The translations under genes and the position numbers were made by a program. Source: Jiangella mangrovi (GTDB lineage: Bacteria > Actinomycetota > Actinomycetes > Jiangellales > Jiangellaceae). Taken from it: a stretch of 64,000 bases of DNA. Location: positions 5,022,001-5,086,000 of the forward strand of contig NZ_JACHMM010000001.1 in the NCBI RefSeq assembly GCF_014204975.1, in the 5' to 3' direction. How positions within the stretch are numbered: the stretch's first letter is position 1; each line of letters starts with the position of its first letter. The notes under the pieces are model-generated. The model saw nothing but the letters and a program-made list of their open reading frames with translations. It had not been told where the DNA came from and ran no database searches. Shown here piece by piece: positions 51,040 through 58,020 of this stretch.

Positions 51040-52036
51040 CGGGACCGCCGGACGCCTCCTCGAGGTACGGCCGCAGCTGCTCGAGCGAGTACGGCAGCGA
51101 CAGCGGCGACGGCGTGTTCAGCCCGACGATCGTCGGGTAGTCGAGCACCGCGACCGTGCCGGGCAGCTGGTCGAAGCCGGGGATGTCGGCGAGGTCGCTC
51201 TCGTCGCCGCCGTTGACGAGGAACGCCAGCAGGTCGGCCTGCAGCAGGTCCGACCGCTCGGTGCTGACGATGATCCGGGTGTCGCCGGACGACTCGCCCT
51301 CGTCCTTGACCGGCCCGTACATCGTCATGCCGAGCTGCTGGAAGAACACGCTCGAGCCGTCCTGCTCGTCGGCGACGGCGTAGATCGAGTCGCCGACGAT
51401 GTACTGCGCCAGCGTGAACGTCTTGCCCTCGAGGCCCGGCAGGTCCGCGGCGACGGCGTCGACCTCGCCGTCGACGTCGGCGATGATCTCCTCGGCGCGG
51501 TCCGGCTCGCCGAGGATCTCCCCCGCCGTCCGGAGCAGGTCCTGCCACGGCGTCACCTGCTGCGCGTCGAGCCCCGCGATGGTCGGCGCGATACCGGAGA
51601 GCTGGTCGTACACGCCCTCGTCGGCGATCGAGTAGCTGCCGACGATGAGGTCGGGCTGCAGCTCGGCGATCTGCTCGATGGGCGGGCCGTCGTCGAGCGG
51701 CAGGCCGACAGCGTCGGCCGGCAGGTCCTGCCACGGCACCCCGGTCTCGGGCATGAACGAGTCGACGGAGTACCCGACCGGCTCGACGCCCATGGCCAGC
51801 ATGACGTCGGTCCACTGCAGGTCGATGGTGACGACCCGCTGTGGGACGCCGGTGACCTCGGTGCTGCCGAACATGTGGTCGACGGTGATCGCCTGGGCGC
51901 CGTCGCCGGTCTCGCCTGCAATCTCGCTTCCGGACGCGGGCGCGGAGTCGTCGCCGCCACAGGCGGTCAGACCGGCGGCCAGCGCCAGGGCCAGCGCGAC
52001 GGTGACGAACCGGGACGAACGCGCGGTCAGTCTCAT
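51029..52036 (-). CDS. Iron-siderophore ABC transporter binding lipoprotein (FepB/FecB-like)
   Basis: The 335-residue lipoprotein has a signal sequence with lipobox LAAGLTACGG and a class III binding-protein fold. Visible blocks are VDHMFGSTEVTGVPQRVVTIDLQWTDVMLAMGVEPVGY, IEQIAELQPDLIVGSYSI and TPWQDLLRTAGEILGEPDRAEEII. It binds a ferri-siderophore outside the membrane. No permease or ATPase of the FecCDE type is present, so it must use a transporter encoded elsewhere. Expression should rise in iron starvation through the iron box upstream. Confidence 0.93.
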   Translation of the reverse strand: MRLTARSSRFVTVALALALAAGLTACGGDDSAPASGSEIAGETGDGAQAITVDHMFGSTEVTGVPQRVVTIDLQWTDVMLAMGVEPVGYSVDSFMPETGVPWQDLPADAVGLPLDDGPPIEQIAELQPDLIVGSYSIADEGVYDQLSGIAPTIAGLDAQQVTPWQDLLRTAGEILGEPDRAEEIIADVDGEVDAVAADLPGLEGKTFTLAQYIVGDSIYAVADEQDGSSVFFQQLGMTMYGPVKDEGESSGDTRIIVSTERSDLLQADLLAFLVNGGDESDLADIPGFDQLPGTVAVLDYPTIVGLNTPSPLSLPYSLEQLRPYLEEASGGPGAG

Positions 52037-52051
52037 GCAGGCGACCCTAAC

Positions 52052-52070
52052 TCAGGCCAGCCTAACCATA
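52052..52070 (-). promoter_or_regulatory. IdeR/DmdR-type iron box
   Basis: On the minus strand the 19-mer TATGGTTAGGCTGGCCTGA matches the actinobacterial iron-box consensus (TTAGGTTAGSCTAACCTAA) at 14 positions by my count. It lies 16 bases before the siderophore-binding lipoprotein start. IdeR-family repressors loaded with Fe(II) bind such sites. Confidence 0.75.
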
Positions 52071-52178
52071 GCTTGCGGGGGTTCCTCACGGCGGTCGCAG
52101 CAAATTCACCACCCTGCTAGGGTGACCAATTGTCTCGACGGCGGATCGCGCCGTCCCGTCCCACGGGGGGAACACACC

Positions 52179-52913
52179 ATGACGCACGGACTGCCCACCA
52201 TCGCCCCGGCCGCGGCGCCGGCCCGGTCGCCGCTGCGCGAGCGCGCCTGGCTGGTCTGGGGCATCGCCGCCGGAGTGCTCGGCTTCGCGGCGACCGCCCT
52301 GCTCGACGTCCGGCCGCAGGGCGAGAAGGACGCCATGGCCGACGGCCGCGACTACCTCGTCTCGCCCGCCGACATGGCCGACATCGACCGCTTCGGCAAC
52401 TACGCCGGCTTCCTGGTCGGCTTCGCCGCCGTCGCCGCGCTGCTGGTGTTCCACGCCGCGTGGCGCACCCACGTCGAGCCGGCACTGCCGCGCTCGGTCG
52501 CCGCGCGCGTGGTCAGCGCCGGCCTGGTCGTCGCGGCCGCCGGCCTGACCTTCGGCTACGCGTGGAAGGGCGCGCTCGGCAACTACGGCCCCGGCGGGAA
52601 CGAGGCCGACTACTTCGACGAGAACGGCCTGTACGTGTACTTCATGCTGACCGACTTCGGCCCGTACATCCCCTGGTACGGCGTGCTGGTCTCGCTGGCC
52701 GGCATCGGCTGGCTCGCCTGGGCCGACCGCGCCGTCTCGCGGATCCCCGGCACGATCGCGCTGGTCCTGGTCGTTCTCGTGGCGGTCGCCTACGTGCTGA
52801 CGGGGGTCGTCGGGCTGGCCGCCATCGCGGCCGGGCCGGGACTGGTCATCGTCTGCACGTGGATCCTGCTCGGCCGCACCCCGATCGGCGGGCGGGCTGG
52901 TCTCACGTCGTGA
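52179..52913 (+). CDS. Integral membrane protein, function unknown
   Basis: This 244-residue protein has about six predicted membrane helices: WLVWGIAAGVLGFAATALL, AGFLVGFAAVAALLVFHAAW, VSAGLVVAAAGLTFGYAW, IPWYGVLVSLAGIGWLAW, TIALVLVVLVAVAYVLTGV and LAAIAAGPGLVIVCTWILL. A conserved-looking extracytoplasmic segment, GNYGPGGNEADYFDENGLYVYFMLTDFGPY, lies in the middle and resembles proteins found in many actinomycetes without known role. The ATG follows GGGGGGAA. It has no operon partner. Confidence 0.75.
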   Translation: MTHGLPTIAPAAAPARSPLRERAWLVWGIAAGVLGFAATALLDVRPQGEKDAMADGRDYLVSPADMADIDRFGNYAGFLVGFAAVAALLVFHAAWRTHVEPALPRSVAARVVSAGLVVAAAGLTFGYAWKGALGNYGPGGNEADYFDENGLYVYFMLTDFGPYIPWYGVLVSLAGIGWLAWADRAVSRIPGTIALVLVVLVAVAYVLTGVVGLAAIAAGPGLVIVCTWILLGRTPIGGRAGLTS

Positions 52914-53407
52914 CGTGGGCGGTGGCGGCGCAGGCCGTGGGCATCCTCGATGGCAAGAATCGTCCTCGAGACTCGCAGAGGCCGGCTCTCGACATCGAGG
53001 ACGACCCTGCCCACCGAGGCCGGCGGCGGCCAATGATCATCGACCTCTTCGTACGTGTGGGGAAAGGGCTCCTCGACCCGACGCGAGGGCGCGTGCCTGC
53101 CGCGTGCTCCGCGATCCGGCGGTGCGGGCGAGGCGTCGACGGTGTGGCGGTGCTGCCGGACGTGGGTGGCGGTGCTGTTGCCAGGGCGACAGTTCGCCCA
53201 CCCACCGGGTGCAGCGTCGCCACACCGTGGCCGAGCCGACGACACGCCGGCGCGACGGGCCGTTCCGGGTCACCATGCAGCGATCGCCGTGGCATCGCTG
53301 CTGAAACGCTGCGCCATCACTGTCGCGTCCGCGACAGTGATCTCACATCGTCGGCGCAGCGATCCCACACCGTTCACCCGCTCACCCGAGCCACACGACG
53401 GGACTGA
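52914..53407. other. Non-coding interval between two converging genes
   Basis: No reading frame here has a convincing ribosome-binding site or recognisable product. The first part contains a single ATGATCAT palindrome near 53035 that resembles the arms of the hairpins at 39472 and 43045. The last 130 bases hold the nested hairpins described separately. Confidence 0.6.
53277..53364. repeat. Cluster of nested hairpins in the convergent interval
   Basis: GCAGCGAT (53277-53284) pairs with ATCGCTGC (53294-53301). Next, ATCACTGTCGCG (53316-53327) pairs exactly with CGCGACAGTGAT (53330-53341) around a 2-base loop. GCTGCGCC (53308-53315) pairs with GGCGCAGC (53353-53360) outside it. GCAGCGAT then recurs at 53357-53364. 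A bidirectional terminator or mobile REP-like unit fits the position. Confidence 0.8.
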
Positions 53408-54253
53408 TCACGGAACTCGAGAGGCGACCGGGCCGATGACGGAGAGCAGCCGCAGGCGGTCGTGGCTCTCGCTGCCCGGCGCGGCCGTGTAGACGAGCAG
53501 GCGGTGCGACTGGTCGGGGTCGAGCAGCGTCTGGCAGTGCAGTTCCAGCAGGCCCACCTCGGGGTGGAGGAAGCGCTTGAACTCGCCGGGGCGGATGCCG
53601 ACCTCGTGCCCGTCCCACAGAGTGCGGAACTCCTCGCTCCGCGGCAGCAGCAGCTCGGCGAGCTGGGCCGCGCGCGACGCCGGGCCGCGGAGGGTGACGA
53701 TCTCGCGCAGGCCGGAGGCGTAGACCCGGGAGAGGTGCCGGCGGTCCTCCTCGGGGTAGGCCGCCCGGGCGCCGGGGTCGGTGAACCAGCGGTAGCCGAG
53801 GCTGCGGGCCGGGCCGGTGAACCGGGTCGAGTCGCCGGTGAGGGCGATGCCGAGCGGGCTCTGGCGCAGCGTCTCGCCGAGCTCGGTGATGATCTCGGCG
53901 GGCGTGTCGTCGAGGCGGTCGAGGATGCGCAGCAGGCCGGGGCTGATGTGCTCGCTGACGGCGCCCCGGGCCGGCGGATTGTGGCCGGCGAGGCGGAACA
54001 GGTGGTCGCGCTCGTCGAGGGAGAGGTGCAGGCCCTGCGCGATCGAGGCGATCATCTGCTCCGACGGCTGCGGGCCGCGCTCGCGCTCGAGCCGCGAGTA
54101 GTAGTCGGTCGACATGTGGCAGAGGACGGCCACCTCCTCGCGCCGCAGCCCCGCGGTCCGGCGGCGCCGCCCGCGCGGCATGCCGACGTCCTCGGGTTGG
54201 AGGACCTCGCGGCGGCGCCGGAGGAACTCGGCCAGCCCGGCCCGATCGATCAC
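53408..54253 (-). CDS. XRE-type regulator with MmyB-like ligand domain
   Basis: The 281-residue protein has a helix-turn-helix in its first 80 residues (FLRRRREVLQPEDVG, TAGLRREEVAVLCHMSTDYYSRLERERGPQPSEQMIASIAQGL). The MmyB-like PAS-fold domain follows (SLGYRWFTDPGARAAYPEEDRRHLSRVYASGLREIVTL). Such regulators in actinobacteria often control a divergent dehydrogenase gene and may bind a fatty acid. The start is GTG. It is divergent from the SDR gene, which it probably controls. Confidence 0.92.
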   Translation of the reverse strand: MIDRAGLAEFLRRRREVLQPEDVGMPRGRRRRTAGLRREEVAVLCHMSTDYYSRLERERGPQPSEQMIASIAQGLHLSLDERDHLFRLAGHNPPARGAVSEHISPGLLRILDRLDDTPAEIITELGETLRQSPLGIALTGDSTRFTGPARSLGYRWFTDPGARAAYPEEDRRHLSRVYASGLREIVTLRGPASRAAQLAELLLPRSEEFRTLWDGHEVGIRPGEFKRFLHPEVGLLELHCQTLLDPDQSHRLLVYTAAPGSESHDRLRLLSVIGPVASRVP

Positions 54254-54401
54254 GATGTGCGTCTCCCCTCGTCTGGTGCTTCGTTTCTACCGCCGGGCCC
54301 GCACCCGTAGCCACGGATCGCCGATCCCCGGATGAGCGGGCCGTGGTAGCCGTCCCGCGACCGCCGCAGTCTCGAGGTGACCCGACCACGAGGAGAACCC
54401 C

Positions 54402-55340
54402 ATGCGACGCCGTCACCCCGACATCACCGTCCCCGACCTCACCGGCACCCGCGCCGTCGTCACCGGAGCCAGCGACGGCATCGGGCTGGAGCTCGCGACG
54501 CGGCTCGCCGCGGCCGGCGCCGAGGTCGTCCTGCCCGTCCGCAACCCGCGGAAGGGCGCGGCGGCGATCGCGGCGATCCGCGAGCGGCACCCGCGGGCGG
54601 ACGTCTCGCTCCGCGACCTGGACCTGTCGTCGCTGGCGTCCGTGGCCGCGCTGGGCGAGACCCTGCGCGCCGAGGGCCGCCCGATCCACGTCCTCGTCAA
54701 CAACGCCGGCGTCATGACCCCGCCCACCCGCCAGTCCACGGCCGACGGGTTCGAGCTGCAGTTCGGCACCAACCATCTGGGCCACTTCGCCCTCGCCGGC
54801 CACCTGCTGTCGCTGCTGCGCGCCGGCCGTGCCCGGGTGACGTCGCAGATCAGCATCGCGGCGAACCGCAACGCCATCAACTGGGACGACCTCGACTGGG
54901 AGCGCTCGTACCACCCGGCGCGCGCCTACAGCCAGTCCAAGATCGCCTTCGGGTACTTCGGCCTCGAGCTCGACCGGCGCAGCCGGGCCCGCGGATGGGG
55001 CATCACCAGCAACCTCTCCCACCCGGGCGTCGCCCCGACGAACCTGCTCGCCGCCCGCCCCGAGCTCGGCCGCGACCAGGACACCCGGGACGTGCGGCTC
55101 ATCCGCTGGCTGTCCCGGCACGGCATCCTGCTCGGCACCCCCGAGACGGCGCTGCTGCCCGCGCTGCACGCCGCGACCTCACCGGACGCCGAGGGCGGGC
55201 GCTTCTACGGACCCAGCGGGCTCGGTCACCTCAGCGGACCGCCCGCGGAGCAGCGCCTCTACAGCCGACTGCGCGACACCGAGACCGCGGCCCGCGTCTG
55301 GCAGATCTCGGAGGACCTGACGAAGGTGACCTTCGACTAG
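54402..55340 (+). CDS. Short-chain dehydrogenase/reductase (SDR)
   Basis: This 312-residue oxidoreductase has the NAD(P) motif [14 protein letters not shown], the NNAG motif ([12 protein letters not shown]), a Ser in [11 protein letters not shown] and the YxxxK pair in [12 protein letters not shown]. The C-terminal extension and layout resemble retinol-dehydrogenase/WWOX-type SDRs, which are common partners of MmyB-like regulators in actinomycetes. AGGAGAA precedes the ATG. The substrate is unknown. Confidence 0.92.
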   Translation: MRRRHPDITVPDLTGTRAVVTGASDGIGLELATRLAAAGAEVVLPVRNPRKGAAAIAAIRERHPRADVSLRDLDLSSLASVAALGETLRAEGRPIHVLVNNAGVMTPPTRQSTADGFELQFGTNHLGHFALAGHLLSLLRAGRARVTSQISIAANRNAINWDDLDWERSYHPARAYSQSKIAFGYFGLELDRRSRARGWGITSNLSHPGVAPTNLLAARPELGRDQDTRDVRLIRWLSRHGILLGTPETALLPALHAATSPDAEGGRFYGPSGLGHLSGPPAEQRLYSRLRDTETAARVWQISEDLTKVTFD

Positions 55341-55363
55341 GCCTTGGCGACGCGAGCCGCAAT

Positions 55364-56005
55364 CTAGTGCGGCGGAGGGAAGGCGGCGAGGAAGATCCGG
55401 ACCGCCTCCTCGACGTGGCGGCGCAGGTCGTCCTCGGGTGGGACGGCGTCGTCGCCGAGCATCATGGCGCGGTTCAGCGGCGCCGCCATGACCAGCCAGT
55501 TGAACCACTCGGCCGCCGCCGCGGGGTCGTCGACGGCCAGGCGGCCGGCGTCGCGGAGTCGCTCGAACATCGCCCGGATCTCGTCCATGGCCCGCTGCGG
55601 GCCGCGCTCGTAGAGCACCCTGGCCAGCTCGGGGAACCGGCCGACCTCGCCGATGACGAGCCGGCGCAGCTGCAGCAGGTCGGGTGTCATGACGACGAGC
55701 AGCTGGCGCTGGGCGAACGCGACCAGGAACGCCTCGAGGTCCTCGTCGGCGCCGAGCTCGGGGCGGTCGTGGTGGACGAGGTCGCCGGCGTCGCCCGTCA
55801 TGGAGCCGACGATCTCGAGGAACAGCGCCTCCTTGTTGCCGAAGTGCGTGTAGACCGTCTGCTTCGACACCCCGGACCGGGACGCGATGAGGTCCATGTT
55901 CGTGCCGAGGTACCCGTTGCTCAGGAACACCTCGCGGGCCGCGCGGACGATCGCCAGGTGCTTCTCGTCGGACCGCGCCCAAGGCCGGGCGCCCGCCTCC
56001 GCCAT
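55364..56005 (-). CDS. TetR/AcrR-family transcriptional regulator, second
   Basis: The 213-residue protein has the TetR helix-turn-helix (IVRAAREVFLSNGYLGTNMDLIASRSGVSKQTVYTHFGNKEALF, about residues 19-61). The ligand domain is of the TetR C-33/AefR type (LQLRRLVIGEVGRFPELARVLYERG), similar in layout to the first TetR at 8023. It is divergent from the DUF1905 gene; the near-perfect palindrome between them is its likely operator. Confidence 0.92.
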   Translation of the reverse strand: MAEAGARPWARSDEKHLAIVRAAREVFLSNGYLGTNMDLIASRSGVSKQTVYTHFGNKEALFLEIVGSMTGDAGDLVHHDRPELGADEDLEAFLVAFAQRQLLVVMTPDLLQLRRLVIGEVGRFPELARVLYERGPQRAMDEIRAMFERLRDAGRLAVDDPAAAAEWFNWLVMAAPLNRAMMLGDDAVPPEDDLRRHVEEAVRIFLAAFPPPH

Positions 56006-56040
56006 CGCTCTCCCCTTCCGACGCCACCTGTTGACGTCAT

Positions 56041-56084
56041 CATACTGGACAGTCTAGTCTGGCCATACTGGACGGTCCAGTATG
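56041..56084. promoter_or_regulatory. TetR-type operator pair between regulator and DUF1905 gene
   Basis: CATACTGGA (56064-56072) and TCCAGTATG (56076-56084) are exact complements around three bases. A degenerate copy starts with the same CATACTGGA at 56041. Two sites in a divergent gap, next to a TetR gene, mirror the arrangement at 7972-8021. Confidence 0.8.
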
Positions 56085-56106
56085 AGCGTAAGCCGAGGTG
56101 AGATCC

Positions 56107-56379
56107 ATGTCCTCCACTGCTACAGAATTCACCGCCACCCTCACGCAGGGCGACGTCGAGCCGGGCGGCTGGGTGGTGGTCGTCGTGGCGAACTCGGCCG
56201 AGATCTTCGGCACCCGCAAGCCGGTGAAGGTCGCCGGGCACATGGACGGCGAGCCGTTCGAGACGACCATCCTGCCGATGGGCGACGGGACGCACATCCT
56301 CCCCGTCAAGGCCGCACTGCGGAAGGCGATCGGCAAGGGCCCCGGCGACGACGTCGCCATCTCGCTGCGGCAGCGCTGA
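56107..56379 (+). CDS. DUF1905-domain protein
   Basis: The 90-residue product matches the DUF1905 pattern: FTATLTQGDVEPGGWVVVVV, SAEIFGTRKPVKVAGHMDGEPFETTILPMGDGTHILPVKAALRKAIGKGPGDDVAISL. The domain is a small beta-barrel of unknown activity, often accompanied by a YdeI/OmpD-associated (PF13376) domain, which is absent here. GAGGTGA precedes the ATG. It leads a three-gene run with a hydrolase and a metallo-beta-lactamase protein. Confidence 0.85.
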   Translation: MSSTATEFTATLTQGDVEPGGWVVVVVANSAEIFGTRKPVKVAGHMDGEPFETTILPMGDGTHILPVKAALRKAIGKGPGDDVAISLRQR

Positions 56380-56407
56380 CGACACGCACACGAAGGAGCA
56401 CCCCGTC

Positions 56408-57226
56408 ATGACCGAGTTCCTCACCACCGACCTGGGCGACCGCATCGCCTTCGACCGCTACGGCGACGGCCCCGGCCTGATCTTCGTCGCCGGCGCCGGC
56501 CCGTTCCGCGCCATCGACCCCATCACCACCGAGACCGCCGAGCTGGCCGCCAAGCAGGGAGTCGCCACCGTCGTCTACGACCGCATCGGCCGCGGCGAGA
56601 GCATCCCCGGCGACGACGGCGGCACCGCACCCATCGGCCTCGACCGCGAGCTCGCCGCCCTCCGCGCCCTCATGGACGTCCTCGGCGGCAGCGCCGCGCT
56701 GTGCGGGCACTCGTCGGGCTGCTCCATCTCGCTGGCCGCCGCCGCACAGGGCCTCCCCGTCACCGCGCTCGCACTGTGGGAGGCGCCCATCGCTCCCGTC
56801 GGCACCGTCGCGGAGTGGATCGGCGAGGTCGAGCGCCGCATGGACGCCGGCGACCTCGAGGGCGCGCTGGCGCACTACATGAAGGACATGCCGCCGGTCT
56901 GGCTCGAGGAGTCGCGCAAGGACCCCATGTACCCGCAGTTCGTCGCCATGGTCGTGAGCTACCGCGCCGACGGCGAGTCGCTGGTGTGGGCCGACTCCGG
57001 CCCGCACGCCGAGGTGTTCGCCGACGTCAGGGTGCCGGTCGAGTACCTGCTGGGCACCGAGACGTTCGACGAGATGCACGTCGCCGCCGCCTCCGTGCTG
57101 GCCGCCGTTCCGGGTAGCGTCAAGAAGGAGATGCCCGGCGCGTTCCACAGCTGGGAGCCGGCCCCCATGGCCGCGGAGCTGGCGAGCTTCGTCCGGACGG
57201 CGACCCAGGCAGACCAGCAAGGCTGA
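56408..57226 (+). CDS. Alpha/beta hydrolase
   Basis: The 272-residue enzyme has the oxyanion region LIFVAGAGPFRA, the nucleophile elbow LCGHSSGCSISL (Ser near residue 101), an acid loop region VEYLLGTETFDE and a late His in MPGAFHSWEP. It shares family with the hydrolase at 7180, though sequence identity seems moderate. GAAGGAG precedes the ATG. It is probably under the divergent TetR together with its two neighbours. Confidence 0.88.
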   Translation: MTEFLTTDLGDRIAFDRYGDGPGLIFVAGAGPFRAIDPITTETAELAAKQGVATVVYDRIGRGESIPGDDGGTAPIGLDRELAALRALMDVLGGSAALCGHSSGCSISLAAAAQGLPVTALALWEAPIAPVGTVAEWIGEVERRMDAGDLEGALAHYMKDMPPVWLEESRKDPMYPQFVAMVVSYRADGESLVWADSGPHAEVFADVRVPVEYLLGTETFDEMHVAAASVLAAVPGSVKKEMPGAFHSWEPAPMAAELASFVRTATQADQQG

Positions 57227-57240
57227 CGACGGGAGGCGCG

Positions 57241-58020
57241 ATGCGGATCGGCGACCTCGAACTGCTGCCGATGTCCGACGGCACCTTCGTCGCCCGGCCC
57301 GCGTACTTCACCCGCGGCCCGGTCCCCGATCCGCCGCCCGCCCCTTTCGGCCCCGACGGCGTCGCCTGGCTGCCGATCGGCTGTTTCCTCGTCCGCACCG
57401 GCGACCGCGTGGTGCTGGTCGACGCGGGCCTCGGCCCGGCGCGGACGGAGCTGCCCGACGGCATGGCGCTGGTCGGCGGCCAGCTGCCGACGGCGCTGCT
57501 GGCGTCGGGCACGCGACCCGAGGACGTCACCGACGTCGTCTGCACGCACCTGCACTCCGACCACGTCGGGTGGCTGTTCGACCACGACGGCCGGACGGTG
57601 TTCCCGGCCGCGACGGTGTGGTTCGGCGCCGGCGAGGACGACGGTGAGCTGGCCGATCACGTCCGGGCCGGCCTCCGCGCCGGCACGACCGACGCCGAGA
57701 CCGTCGACGGCGACCACACCATCGCGCCGGGGGTCGACGTCGTCGCGACGCCGGGGCACACGCCCGGCCACCTCGCGGTCGTCGTCTCCGGCGGCGGCGA
57801 CCGCGCGATCCTCGTCGGCGACGCCATCACCTGCCCGGTCCAGCTGGCCGAGCCGACGTGGCACTCGTTCGGCGACGCCGACCCCGATCAGGCCGACCGC
57901 AGCCGCGAGCTCCTCTGGGCCGAGCTGGCCCGCCCGCGCACCGTCGGCACCGGCGCTCACTTCCCCGAGTTGCGCTTCGGGCGGGTCGCTTCCTCGAGCA
58001 GCTCGAGGACGTGGCGGTAG
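57241..58020 (+). CDS. Metallo-beta-lactamase-fold hydrolase
   Basis: The 259-residue protein has the zinc-binding HxHxDH motif in CTHLHSDHVGW (near residues 102-107), His in TPGHTPGHL, Asp in LVGDAIT and His in GTGAHFPE. This is the full binuclear set of quorum-quenching-lactonase/glyoxalase-like enzymes. The start follows GGGAGG. Beyond the last His the protein runs on as RFGRVASSSSSRTWR, and its final 64 bases overlap the dehydrogenase gene on the other strand. Confidence 0.9.
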   Translation: MRIGDLELLPMSDGTFVARPAYFTRGPVPDPPPAPFGPDGVAWLPIGCFLVRTGDRVVLVDAGLGPARTELPDGMALVGGQLPTALLASGTRPEDVTDVVCTHLHSDHVGWLFDHDGRTVFPAATVWFGAGEDDGELADHVRAGLRAGTTDAETVDGDHTIAPGVDVVATPGHTPGHLAVVVSGGGDRAILVGDAITCPVQLAEPTWHSFGDADPDQADRSRELLWAELARPRTVGTGAHFPELRFGRVASSSSSRTWR

